Shown here one piece after another: positions 1 to 5,492 of a stretch of DNA of 24,138 nucleotides (position 1 is its first letter; each line of letters starts with the position of its first letter). The stretch covers positions 1-24,138 of IMG/VR virus record IMGVR_UViG_3300037847_001863; one strand, written 5' to 3'. This DNA is from a virus. A model generated the notes under the pieces. The model was not told the origin of the DNA, ran no database searches, and saw only the letters and a list, made by a program, of their open reading frames with translations. A program made the translations under genes and the position numbers.

Positions 1-19
1 CCACTGAGCTGATGTAAGT

Positions 20-47
20 ATATTAACATAGTGAATATTTATGTCAA
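20..47 (-). promoter_or_regulatory. Sigma70-like promoter firing leftward out of the window
   Basis: Read on the minus strand there is a perfect -35 TTGACA (42-47), a 16-base spacer and a -10 TAATAT (20-25) preceded by TG one base upstream (extended -10). Transcription would start near position 12 and leave the window, so the gene served is not visible. The spacer and -10 share TCACTATGTTA-TAT with the plus-strand promoter at 81-108. Confidence 0.7.
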
Positions 48-80
48 TACTTTTTTTATTAAAATAATTAATAATATTCA

Positions 81-108
81 TTGACATATGTTGTCACTAT
101 GTTAGTAT
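81..108 (+). promoter_or_regulatory. Sigma70-like promoter for a short non-coding transcript
   Basis: Perfect -35 TTGACA (81-86), 16-base spacer, -10 TAGTAT (103-108) with TG in the extended -10 position. Expected start is near 115. No credible gene follows; the transcript meets a terminator hairpin at 144-206. It is back-to-back with the promoter at 20-47, and the two share the segment TCACTATGTTA, which may be an operator. Confidence 0.65.
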
Positions 109-114
109 GAATGT

Positions 115-206
115 AGGGCGTTTTTACTCAAATTTAGCGTCCTGACCTAGTGTGGAATAGCTAAGAGGTGGTTTCCGTTTAGTAAAAACCCACTAGGTCT
201 TTTTTT
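115..206 (+). ncRNA. Putative phage small RNA of about 92 nt
   Basis: A strong promoter (81-108) is followed at once by a terminator-like hairpin and T-run, with no ribosome site and no reading frame longer than about a dozen codons between them. This is the layout of a stand-alone small RNA gene. The 3' half folds on a 9-bp stem, GACCTAGTG (144-152) with CACTAGGTC (191-199), ending in seven T. The large loop contains AGCTAAGAG (159-167), a 9-mer repeated elsewhere in the early region, and a possible inner stem GGTTT/AAACC. Ends are estimated from the promoter and the T-run. No known RNA family is recognised. It could instead be an attenuated leader of a gene I cannot see. Confidence 0.5.
144..206 (+). 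terminator. Long-loop intrinsic terminator
   Basis: Perfect 9-bp inverted repeat GACCTAGTG / CACTAGGTC (144-152, 191-199) with a 38-base loop, followed directly by seven T (200-206). The T-run is on the plus strand only, so it would end the transcript from 81-108. The loop is long for a textbook terminator, but inner pairing may compact it. Confidence 0.6.
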
Positions 207-225
207 GTGTCAAAATCTTGGCAAT

Positions 226-348
226 CCCCTAGCTAAGAGAAAAAAGAATAGTTTGGGGGAAACCCCTTAAAAACTTTGTGTTTGCCTCTTTGGGGGAAGC
301 ATTTAAAAACTTTGGGGGAAGAAGTTTAAAAACTTCAACCCCTTAGCT
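226..348. repeat. Repeat module A: GGGGGA ... TTAAAAACTT units between CCCCTAGCT boxes
   Basis: Three units of the form TTTGGGGGA, 4-6 variable bases, TTAAAAACTT occur here; their G5 runs are at 255-259, 292-296 and 314-318. The module starts with CCCCTAGCT (226-234) and ends with CCCCTTAGCT (339-348). The last unit folds into a hairpin, GAAGTTT with AAACTTC plus flanking GGGG/CCCC (315-342), which could also terminate the minus-strand operon ending at 359. The same organisation recurs as module B at 1280-1400. Function is unknown; initiator or repressor binding sites, or a replication origin, are possible. Confidence 0.75.
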
Positions 349-358
349 TATAGAATTA

Positions 359-586
359 TTATTTATTAGATTCTATTATATCGAATAGATATTTTTTAAA
401 TTCACTAACATTTTGATTCATGGCTGAGCCAACTCTTATCCCATTGTATTTTATGACTTGAATCCATGTATTGAATGCCTTGTATGAAATTGGGATTTCA
501 TTCACATATTCATTCAAAAATATCCATTCGTTTTTATTTTCTAGTCTTTTTTTATTAGCTAGCTTTATAAACTCTGTTGTATTCAT
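359..586 (-). CDS. Hypothetical small early protein, 75 aa
   Basis: I do not recognise this protein. It is a 75-residue, Asn/Lys-rich, probably cytosolic chain with no signal peptide, membrane segment or cysteine motif. The central stretch around EIPISYKAFNTWIQ looks like a compact helical fold. Its ATG overlaps the stop of the 108-aa gene upstream in an ATGA arrangement (583-586), so translation is probably coupled. It is the last gene of the three-gene early operon driven from 1182-1210; the hairpin in the repeat module just downstream may end the transcript. Confidence 0.7.
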   Translation of the reverse strand: MNTTEFIKLANKKRLENKNEWIFLNEYVNEIPISYKAFNTWIQVIKYNGIRVGSAMNQNVSEFKKYLFDIIESNK

Positions 587-909
587 CGTTTTATCTCGCC
601 TCCTCTTAGCTGTGGGAAGGTTTTCATATTCAACATATAACTGACTAATTCGTTATCGGTTATATATCTTTTTGCACCATCATACCAATCCATAAAATGG
701 TAATGAACTGTTCCGTCTGCATACAGCCTGAATTCATCAGAAGGACCGCCCCAGCTAAGCTGCCATCTGTGGTATCCTCTTGGCTGTTCTACAAATGTAA
801 ACGGCTCGACATAATCAAAGCACAAACCCTCAAGTTCGCCTTTGCGAAAGTCCTGCATCCTATCAGCTAGGGCTGCATCTATTCTTTCTTCACATGTTTT
901 CTCTTTCAT
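583..909 (-). CDS. Conserved phage hypothetical protein with WGGPSDEF and DWYDGA motifs
   Basis: A 108-aa soluble protein. The segments LSWGGPSDEFRLY (about residues 52-64) and HFMDWYDGAKR (about 71-81) belong to a conserved phage/plasmid hypothetical family that I recall from its WGGPSDEF and (F/W)xDWxDGA signatures; no function is established that I know of. The N-terminal 30 residues are helical and charged. A GGAG ribosome site precedes the ATG. The stop overlaps the start of the 75-aa gene. The 3' end carries one copy of the 9-mer AGCTAAGAG (minus strand, 603-611). Confidence 0.8.
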   Translation of the reverse strand: MKEKTCEERIDAALADRMQDFRKGELEGLCFDYVEPFTFVEQPRGYHRWQLSWGGPSDEFRLYADGTVHYHFMDWYDGAKRYITDNELVSYMLNMKTFPQLRGGEIKR

Positions 910-960
910 ACTTTTTTACTCCTGGCTAAGGGCGACAGAAGCCGCCCCATGCCTGTTTGT

Positions 961-1149
961 TTATTTGTTGCTATTAATTTCAGAAGCATATCTTTCGTAA
1001 ACTGTGTTTATTTTCATTCTTAGCTCACTAATATATTCATCCTGAAACTTCCTTTCGCTGTATTGCCTTAGAGCCTCACCTATTGTGTGAGCCTCTGCAA
1101 TATCTAGCTCGACTTCATACTTTTTGTTTGTATCAATAAACTTTGTCAT
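961..1149 (-). CDS. Hypothetical small early protein, 62 aa
   Basis: First gene of the left early operon. A strong AGGAG site lies seven bases before the ATG, and the promoter at 1182-1210 predicts a leader of about 25 bases. The 62-residue product is charged and helical, with alternating acidic and basic residues in IAEAHTIGEALRQYSERKFQDEY, and has no recognisable domain. The size and first position in an early phage operon would fit a host-takeover or regulatory protein, but nothing in the sequence shows it. Confidence 0.75.
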   Translation of the reverse strand: MTKFIDTNKKYEVELDIAEAHTIGEALRQYSERKFQDEYISELRMKINTVYERYASEINSNK

Positions 1150-1181
1150 TTTTTTTCTCCTATAAGTTAGTTTATGTAATC

Positions 1182-1210
1182 ATATTAACATGATGAATTC
1201 ATTATGTCAA
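1182..1210 (-). promoter_or_regulatory. Strong sigma70-like promoter of the left early operon
   Basis: Read on the minus strand: perfect -35 TTGACA (1205-1210), ideal 17-base spacer, -10 TAATAT (1182-1187) with TG at the extended -10 position. The start is expected near 1175, just upstream of the 62-aa gene at 1149. The sequence after the -10 ends in TTACAT, as does the promoter at 20-47, so the two look related by descent or by shared regulation. Confidence 0.8.
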
Positions 1211-1247
1211 TAAAATAATCTAGCTAAGAGTAAATTAATTTTTTTGA

Positions 1248-1263
1248 TGTTTCACGTGGAACA
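1248..1263. promoter_or_regulatory. parS: parS-like ParB-binding site
   Basis: The sequence TGTTTCACGTGGAACA is, on the other strand, TGTTCCACGTGAAACA, the classical chromosomal parS sequence recognised by ParB of many bacteria. By a rough estimate at about 35% GC a given 16-mer of this composition is expected about 1e-5 times in 24 kb. It lies in non-coding DNA, 38 bases upstream of the early promoter and 17 bases before repeat module B. No parA or parB gene is visible here, so the partner would be host ParB or a phage protein outside the window. Sequence identity is seen; binding is inferred. Confidence 0.75.
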
Positions 1264-1279
1264 ATTCTTCTTCAATATG

Positions 1280-1400
1280 CCCTAGCTAACATCTTGGGGG
1301 AGACGCATTAAAAACTTTGGGGGAACACTATTAAAAACTTTGGGGGCATCAATTAAAAACTTTTGTCCCTAGCTGGGGGATATCGGTTAAAAAATTTGCA
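1280..1400. repeat. Repeat module B: four GGGGG ... TTAAAAA units between CCCTAGCT boxes
   Basis: Four units of GGGGG(A/C), 5-7 variable bases, TTAAAAA(C/A)TTT are present with G5 runs at 1296-1300, 1319-1323, 1342-1346 and 1375-1379. The first three are 23 bases apart, close to two helical turns, as in iteron arrays bound on one face of the helix. CCCTAGCT boxes lie at 1280-1287 and 1367-1374, the second touching the fourth unit. It repeats the plan of module A, 1 kb to the left, and a single related unit occurs at 24068-24085. Confidence 0.75.
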
Positions 1401-1662
1401 AATATATACAGGCAGGGTGTGTGTGCGGATAGGTACGTCTTTTATCTTCTTCCGTCATCGTTTGTGTAGTTACCACAATCCAATACAACCCTGTATTCTT
1501 ACTATGTAGGCTAATAAGAAAGCGGCATTTGTGTCCTTCGCCGACTTACTGATTGTTATTACACATGTTTAACAAAAAGGGTAGCCGATATGTTTGATTT
1601 GTGGGTGGACGACTACCCTCCTAGCTAGTGAACAATCCAAAGACTAGCTAAATGGAAATGTG
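1401..1662. other. Non-coding spacer between repeat module B and the recombination operon
   Basis: No credible reading frame was found. It holds a 6-bp hairpin AATACA-ACCC-TGTATT (1482-1497), the minus-strand terminator at 1573-1619, and two TAGCTA-type words at 1621-1627 and 1643-1650. The base composition is less A/T-biased than in the neighbouring leader regions, so a structured RNA is possible, but I see no tRNA cloverleaf and no plus-strand promoter. Confidence 0.5.
1573..1619 (-). terminator. Terminator of the recombination operon
   Basis: On the minus strand AGGGTAG (1613-1619) pairs with CTACCCT (1578-1584), followed by five T-equivalents (A1574-1578 on the plus strand, the first shared with the stem). 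The loop is 28 bases. It stands 44 bases after the stop of the last gene of the minus-strand operon at 1663, where a terminator is expected. Confidence 0.55.
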
Positions 1663-1968
1663 TTAATCATACTTTTCATCATTATCCTCCTGTGTGTTTT
1701 CTCTCTCAGCTAACAGCTTATTTGCCTCAGCTAATTTCTGTTTCGTCATCGCATATCTCTGCCTAGAATATTCGTTGAGTTTATCTTTATTCTTATGATA
1801 ATACTCTCTCATTTTCTCTCTATCAAGTTCTTTCTGCTCTTCTGTACGAGAAGCCCTTTTCGCTCTTACAGAAGCTAACCTTTTTTCTTTATGTTTTTGG
1901 TAATCAGCCCTTGTTTTGGCATTATGTTTATCACGATTACGCTCATAATACTCTTTATTGTAAGTCAT
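1663..1968 (-). CDS. Basic, helical YYxxNxDK-repeat protein
   Basis: A 101-aa protein almost entirely of charged helix. It carries repeated elements of the type EYYxxNRDK (residues 6-14) and EYYHKNKDK (about 55-63), each followed by a short basic linker. Such repeats are known at the N-termini of phage HNH or recombination endonucleases, but the nuclease part is absent here, so this may be a free DNA- or RNA-binding segment. The tail is acidic. A clear AAGGAG precedes the ATG. As last gene of the recombination operon, a role in DNA handling is likely but not shown. Confidence 0.75.
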   Translation of the reverse strand: MTYNKEYYERNRDKHNAKTRADYQKHKEKRLASVRAKRASRTEEQKELDREKMREYYHKNKDKLNEYSRQRYAMTKQKLAEANKLLAERENTQEDNDEKYD

Positions 1969-1977
1969 CTTTACTCC

Positions 1978-2241
1978 TTAAAATGGGCTTGCGTCTTCTT
2001 CCTTACCTACCAGCTTAACTGTTGCGTAAGGTCCTTTGTCTTTCTGATTAATAAATACAGATATGTCCATAGTTTTGTGGTCATTATTCTGTGAATTTGT
2101 GTCAGTAGCCTCACTATTGTTAAATATTGGCTGTTTTTTGCCGCTTTCCTCTTGTTTCTTCTTAACCAACTCTATCAAAGCCTTCATTTCGTCTGAATCT
2201 TTAATATCTTTGTTAATAAATAAATTGAAATATTCAATCAT
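1978..2241 (-). CDS. Small protein with an SSB-like acidic C-terminal tip
   Basis: An 87-aa protein with a helical N-terminus, a Ser/Asn-rich linker (about 42-56) and a short beta-like segment containing MDISVFINQKDKGPYATVKL. It ends EEDASPF. Bacterial SSB proteins end in an acidic tip finishing in PF (as DDDIPF), which recruits repair enzymes; this ending resembles it, although the protein is too short for a full SSB OB fold of the usual size. It sits in one operon with the annealase-exonuclease, which favours a recombination role. The start overlaps the stop of the 48-aa gene (ATGA). Confidence 0.7.
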   Translation of the reverse strand: MIEYFNLFINKDIKDSDEMKALIELVKKKQEESGKKQPIFNNSEATDTNSQNNDHKTMDISVFINQKDKGPYATVKLVGKEEDASPF

Positions 2242-2384
2242 TTCTTATCCTCCTGTACTTGTTTATATAATTTGTCAACTTCAAGCATGTATTCTCTCTG
2301 TGACAAAATTCCTATATCTAATTTCTTGATGAGGTCAACTAAAATGTCAACCTCATCTTTTGTGTAGCCAACAGACTCAAGCAT
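2238..2384 (-). CDS. Hypothetical 48-aa protein inside the recombination operon
   Basis: A short gene that exactly bridges its neighbours: its ATG lies inside the last codons of the annealase-exonuclease gene (8-base overlap) and its TGA overlaps the ATG of the 87-aa gene. A GAGG ribosome site stands seven bases before the ATG. The product begins MLESVGYTKDEVDILVDLIK and ends in Lys, with a helical, strongly charged composition and no cysteine. The tight fit on both sides is the main argument that it is real. Function is unknown. Confidence 0.7.
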   Translation of the reverse strand: MLESVGYTKDEVDILVDLIKKLDIGILSQREYMLEVDKLYKQVQEDKK

Positions 2385-3717
2385 TATTTGCCTCATCATA
2401 AATTAACTTAACATTCTGCATTGGGTTTCCTTCGTAAGCTATTGGTTTCTTTGGCAATTCTTTATTTCCTAACAATGCCTCCGAGTAGTCCTCAAGGTTT
2501 TGTATTAAGTTCTTTTCATAATCCATATCTCTTGTGTATCTCCATATTTTTGTGTGCGTTGGTGTCCAATTAACCAAGTCAACATACTCTAATGGTAGCT
2601 TAGGGTCTGCCATTTTGAGTACCATTAACTGACCTGCCACTTGTGGAAGGTATTGTCTAGGAAACTCATCATAGTTTGCGTTGCCTTGTGCTGAACATTT
2701 TATTTCCACCAGCCCTTTCTTGTCCATAGTCATGCCGTCAGGGGTACAACTTAGAGCAATAGTTCTGTCAGCTTTTGTGTTCATCCAATCAGAAACTTTC
2801 CAATTTTTTTGATTGTCACAATAGTGCAAACAAGCCTCCTGATTGACCAACATCCACTTTGCTATGCCACATCTCTCATTATATGTGCCGTATTTAACAC
2901 TAGCTAATGCTTTATCAGGAAGAGGTATGTCCTCTTGTTTTATGTCTGCTTGTAGTCTTTTCATCCTACTAGCTGGAGACATCCTCCAGTCATTCTTAGC
3001 TTTATAGGTCAGTCCGTAAGCATAATCTTTGAATAAAGATGTTCTTAGATTATCAGGTATATAAGGGTGTTCTTCCTCTTTTATCTCAGGCTGTAAGGCT
3101 GTGCCAAATTCCATTTCATTAACTTCTTTATCCTTTAGCTCGCCTTTCTTAAATGCCTGACATATAGCCTGTTCTTGCTTATCAGAATCCCTAATATCTA
3201 ACAATGTTTTGTTAGATATGTTGGTTATTGCTGGCTCTCCTTCAGGCATGGTAGTGCCATCGTGGAAAATTTGTATCCCTAAGCCAAACATAGCAATACA
3301 TTTGACCATAGCCCTCATTTTAGCCGTATTTATATCAAAACAGCTTGGTTTTATTATTGGGCTATTCTTGTAGTCAGTGACAGGATACCACATTTCTTTG
3401 TATAGATTTCCTATCTCTACCCTACAATAGATTTCTTGTGAGCCATCCTCAAAGAATCTATGTTTACTATCATCAAACTCAACATGGTGTTGAGGATAAT
3501 GTTTATTAAGTTCTGATATGGCATAAGACCATTTCAAATAGGTAAACCCATTTTTTAGTTCTGTCTTGCCTGTCACATCAATTTTAGACAAAGTATTCCA
3601 AACATCTGCGTATGTTGGCTCTTTTTTTGATATGTCATCTATTATTTCTGTTAACATATCTATCCTTTTGTCAGGTTTTTCATTACTACCTGGAAGATTT
3701 TCAACTTTTTTATTCAT
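2377..3717 (-). CDS. Fused single-strand annealing protein (DUF1071/Sak3-type) and YqaJ/lambda-type exonuclease
   Basis: A 446-aa protein with two recognisable parts. Residues about 35-155 resemble DUF1071/Sak3 annealases: VTGKTELKNGFTYLKWSYA (48-66), EMWYPVTD (108-115) and FDINTAKMRAMVKCIAMFGLG (127-147). Residues about 225-420 match the YqaJ/lambda exonuclease fold, with E281 (in GTYNERCG), D327 (TPDG), E338-x-K340 (LVEIKC) and Q359-xxx-Q363 (QVAGQL), a complete catalytic set. Such exonucleases resect 5' ends and hand the single strand to the annealase; normally they are two genes. The gene heads the recombination operon. No ribosome site is visible and the predicted start of transcription is only a few bases before the ATG, so the message may be leaderless. 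Domain calls are by eye. Confidence 0.8.
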   Translation of the reverse strand: MNKKVENLPGSNEKPDKRIDMLTEIIDDISKKEPTYADVWNTLSKIDVTGKTELKNGFTYLKWSYAISELNKHYPQHHVEFDDSKHRFFEDGSQEIYCRVEIGNLYKEMWYPVTDYKNSPIIKPSCFDINTAKMRAMVKCIAMFGLGIQIFHDGTTMPEGEPAITNISNKTLLDIRDSDKQEQAICQAFKKGELKDKEVNEMEFGTALQPEIKEEEHPYIPDNLRTSLFKDYAYGLTYKAKNDWRMSPASRMKRLQADIKQEDIPLPDKALASVKYGTYNERCGIAKWMLVNQEACLHYCDNQKNWKVSDWMNTKADRTIALSCTPDGMTMDKKGLVEIKCSAQGNANYDEFPRQYLPQVAGQLMVLKMADPKLPLEYVDLVNWTPTHTKIWRYTRDMDYEKNLIQNLEDYSEALLGNKELPKKPIAYEGNPMQNVKLIYDEANNA

Positions 3718-3726
3718 AATAATATA

Positions 3727-3786
3727 ATTATATATGTTAATATAATTAAATCAAGTATTGATTTGATTTTTTTATTAATATATGAT
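3727..3786. promoter_or_regulatory. Divergent promoter pair with a shared palindromic operator
   Basis: Minus strand: -35 TTGATT (3749-3754), 16-base spacer, -10 TATAAT (3727-3732). Plus strand: -35 TTGATT (3758-3763), 17-base spacer, -10 TATGAT (3781-3786). Both -35 boxes are the two arms of one palindrome, AAATCAA-GTA-TTGATTT (3748-3764). A protein bound there would block both the recombination operon on the left and the replication operon on the right. Confidence 0.6.
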
Positions 3787-3822
3787 AATTATATATAATT
3801 TAATAAATAAATATATTAATAC

Positions 3823-3840
3823 ACACACATATATGTGTGT
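3823..3840. repeat. Perfect 18-bp palindrome in the leader of the replication operon
   Basis: ACACACATATATGTGTGT equals its own reverse complement. It lies 17 bases before the ATG at 3858, inside the predicted leader that starts near 3793. It could be a second operator or an RNA hairpin (7-bp stem, TATA loop) near the ribosome landing area; no Shine-Dalgarno sequence is seen before this gene. The flanks are A/T-rich and repetitive, so chance origin from a CA/TA tract is possible. Confidence 0.55.
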
Positions 3841-3857
3841 ATATATATAAATAAAGT

Positions 3858-4319
3858 ATGAATAAAGATGAGTTTAAACAACTGATAAGGTTATTTGATG
3901 ACACTTATCCTAAACAACCTAAGCTGACAACTGCTCAGCAATTAATGTTATGGGTTAGTTTGCAACACTACAGCGTTGATGCTGTTATGGCTGCTTTCAT
4001 ATCACACACTAATGACCCTGATATTGGTGAATGGAAACCTCAAGTTCCTGTGAATCTTACTAAATACCTGCAACAATCAGACGTGTCTATTAGAGCGTTA
4101 TACAATCAATTTTTTGAGCGTATAGACGTTAAAGATGACGTAGCTAAGAGCGTTTGGAATAAACTAGGCGGAAATAAATTGCTCAAATTGCCTCAATATG
4201 AGACAGATAAGAAAGAAGATGTATTTGTAAACCTTTACAAACAGCAGATGATAGGCGATAACTATGATAAGTTGCCTGATGATTTAAAAACAAAATTGAT
4301 AGGAGTATTAAAAAAATGA
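3858..4319 (+). CDS. Probable replication protein, helicase-loader-like
   Basis: A 153-aa soluble protein and first gene of the plus-strand operon. The pattern of residues about 4-65 (F..L...FD.TYP....LT..Q...W...L..YS.D.V..A...H..DP..GEWKP.VP.....YL) is that of small phage proteins annotated as replication or helicase-loading factors, where this helical part binds the DnaB-type helicase. The C-terminal half is charged and less typical. The position at the head of an early operon opposite the recombination operon fits. No Shine-Dalgarno sequence precedes the ATG. The assignment is by pattern only; another early function cannot be excluded. Confidence 0.6.
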   Translation: MNKDEFKQLIRLFDDTYPKQPKLTTAQQLMLWVSLQHYSVDAVMAAFISHTNDPDIGEWKPQVPVNLTKYLQQSDVSIRALYNQFFERIDVKDDVAKSVWNKLGGNKLLKLPQYETDKKEDVFVNLYKQQMIGDNYDKLPDDLKTKLIGVLKK

Positions 4320-4645
4320 CTACTTATGTTGTGAGATTGAAAGAAAACAAGGAATTTGTCGGAATATATGCTGGCAAAAATGAGCCTGACCTTTTTTGGT
4401 TAGTAGACCAATTATGCGACCCTTATGCGTGTGAGTATGCAAGACTTAGTTTTGGTGGTTTGTATTTTGCTGGCAAATGTTCTAGGTTTGTTGACTTAGA
4501 TGAAATGACTGAAGAGGAAACTCATAATACCCCTGAGTTGAATGAACCTAAATTTACTGAGGAAATAACAGAATTTAAAGGTAGGTGGAAACCTATAACT
4601 AAAGATTGTTACACAGAACTTTTGAGAGGTGGCAAAGATGATTAG
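4316..4645 (+). CDS. Hypothetical protein, 109 aa
   Basis: I do not recognise this protein. It begins with a beta-rich segment (TTYVVRLKENKEFVGIYAG), contains FWLVDQLCDPYACEYARL with two cysteines, and then an acidic stretch. The ATG overlaps the stop of the gene before it (ATGA), with AGGAG nine bases upstream. The acidic composition suggests a small protein-binding factor, but this is guesswork. It sits between a helicase-loader-like gene and a coiled-coil gene. Confidence 0.75.
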   Translation: MTTYVVRLKENKEFVGIYAGKNEPDLFWLVDQLCDPYACEYARLSFGGLYFAGKCSRFVDLDEMTEEETHNTPELNEPKFTEEITEFKGRWKPITKDCYTELLRGGKDD

Positions 4646-4991
4646 ATTGGGCGAAGAACAATTAGAACGAGCTGTTTCACAGCTAAGAGATTTGGGGAAG
4701 CTATTAGCTAAGGCTGAATCTGATTACCAATATTATGAATCTATGATGAAGGTTACCAAAGCTAGAATATTTTTAGAATATCAAAATAGCGGCATGACTG
4801 TCAGGGATAGAGAAGCATTAGCTGAAACACATCAAGAAGTGTTAGCTTACATAGATTTGATAAGAGAAAAGAAGAAAGATTACATATCTTTGAGGCATGA
4901 GATAGCCAGTATTACTGAATCCTGTAATTTATTTAGGACAAAATCCGCTAATATTAGAGGAGAGAAGAAACTTTATGGAGAGTTAGGTTGA
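4638..4991 (+). CDS. Coiled-coil phage hypothetical protein
   Basis: A 117-aa protein made largely of long helices, probably coiled coil, around LAKAESDYQYYESMMKVTK and VLAYIDLIREKKKDYISL. The part YESMMKVTKARIFLEYxxxGMTVxDREALA recalls a conserved phage hypothetical family with no known function. A GTG at 4629 is in frame, but the ATG at 4638 has GAGAGGTGG five bases upstream and is the better start. It overlaps the stop of the previous gene by eight bases. The 5' part contains AGCTAAGAG (4681-4689). Confidence 0.75.
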   Translation: MIRLGEEQLERAVSQLRDLGKLLAKAESDYQYYESMMKVTKARIFLEYQNSGMTVRDREALAETHQEVLAYIDLIREKKKDYISLRHEIASITESCNLFRTKSANIRGEKKLYGELG

Positions 4992-5377
4992 AACATAACA
5001 ACGATTTTAAGTTTGATTTAGATTTTGGTTTAATATCTGAGAAATATTACGGCAAGGTTGTATCTGACATTGCCAATGGATTGACAGAGTGTAAGGCTGA
5101 AAGAGACCAATGGGTTGAGACAGGCAATACTTTTGTTGAGTTCAAATCAAGGGGCAAGCCTAGCGGTATTGCTACTACTCATGCAGACCATTGGGTAGTG
5201 TCATTTTACAAAGGCAAGGAGGTTTGTTTTACCTTGACAGTGCCTATTGAAAGCATGAAAAAAATAGCTAGAAAAGGCAGATTGATAAGAGGAGGAGATG
5301 AAAACACATCTGAAGGGATGTTGGTTTCTATACAAGATTTAATTAACCCTGACAATTATGGAGGCGGAAATGATTGA
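4988..5377 (+). CDS. PD-(D/E)XK-like nuclease, possible junction resolvase
   Basis: A 129-aa protein. It opens with a short acidic beta segment (FKFDLDFG), then GLTECKAERDQWVETGNTF (31-49), VEFKSRGKPSGIATT (50-64) and ADHWVV (66-71). This series matches a phage family I associate with PD-(D/E)XK nucleases, with E34-x-K36 and D40 as likely metal ligands and the TGN and GxPSGI segments as family hallmarks. Junction or branched-DNA cleavage during packaging and recombination would be the expected role. The start is TTG, overlapping the previous TGA (TTGA), after a GAGAGTTAGG stretch. The nuclease call is by motif only. Confidence 0.6.
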   Translation: MKHNNDFKFDLDFGLISEKYYGKVVSDIANGLTECKAERDQWVETGNTFVEFKSRGKPSGIATTHADHWVVSFYKGKEVCFTLTVPIESMKKIARKGRLIRGGDENTSEGMLVSIQDLINPDNYGGGND

Positions 5378-5480
5378 TATAATAAAAAAGATAATGTATG
5401 CGTATGACGATTTACCTGAGCTAGTACAGGCATTCATATTTATATCTTTAGTTATATTTTTTTGGGAGGCTGTGCTGTAG
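5370..5480 (+). CDS. Single-pass membrane microprotein, 36 aa
   Basis: A 36-codon gene starting with ATG at 5370, eight bases before the previous stop. A strong GGAGG stands five bases upstream, which supports translation. The N-terminal half is charged (MIDIIKKIMYAYDDLPEL) and the C-terminal half is one hydrophobic segment (AFIFISLVIFFW, about 21-32), so a small inner-membrane protein is expected. It could be a superinfection-exclusion or lysis-timing peptide; nothing specific shows this. Confidence 0.6.
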   Translation: MIDIIKKIMYAYDDLPELVQAFIFISLVIFFWEAVL

Positions 5481-5492
5481 AATGATAATTCT

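Noticed and set aside
226-1400. GGGGGA repeats as a CRISPR array
   Set aside because: Units are too short and imperfect, spacing is irregular outside module B, and there are no unique 30-base spacers or cas genes.
1891-2329. Plus-strand hydrophobic frames at 1891-2094 and 2063-2329
   Set aside because: Antisense to the well-coupled recombination operon genes; the hydrophobic look comes from reading Lys/Asp/Glu codons backwards.
3775-3857. A/T and CA tract before 3858 as a replication origin
   Set aside because: It is AT-rich but has no iterons or repeated initiator words beyond the palindromes already listed; promoter function explains it.
4629-4637. GTG start at 4629 for the coiled-coil protein
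   Set aside because: The ATG nine bases later has a well-spaced GAGAGGTGG, whereas the GTG lies inside that site.
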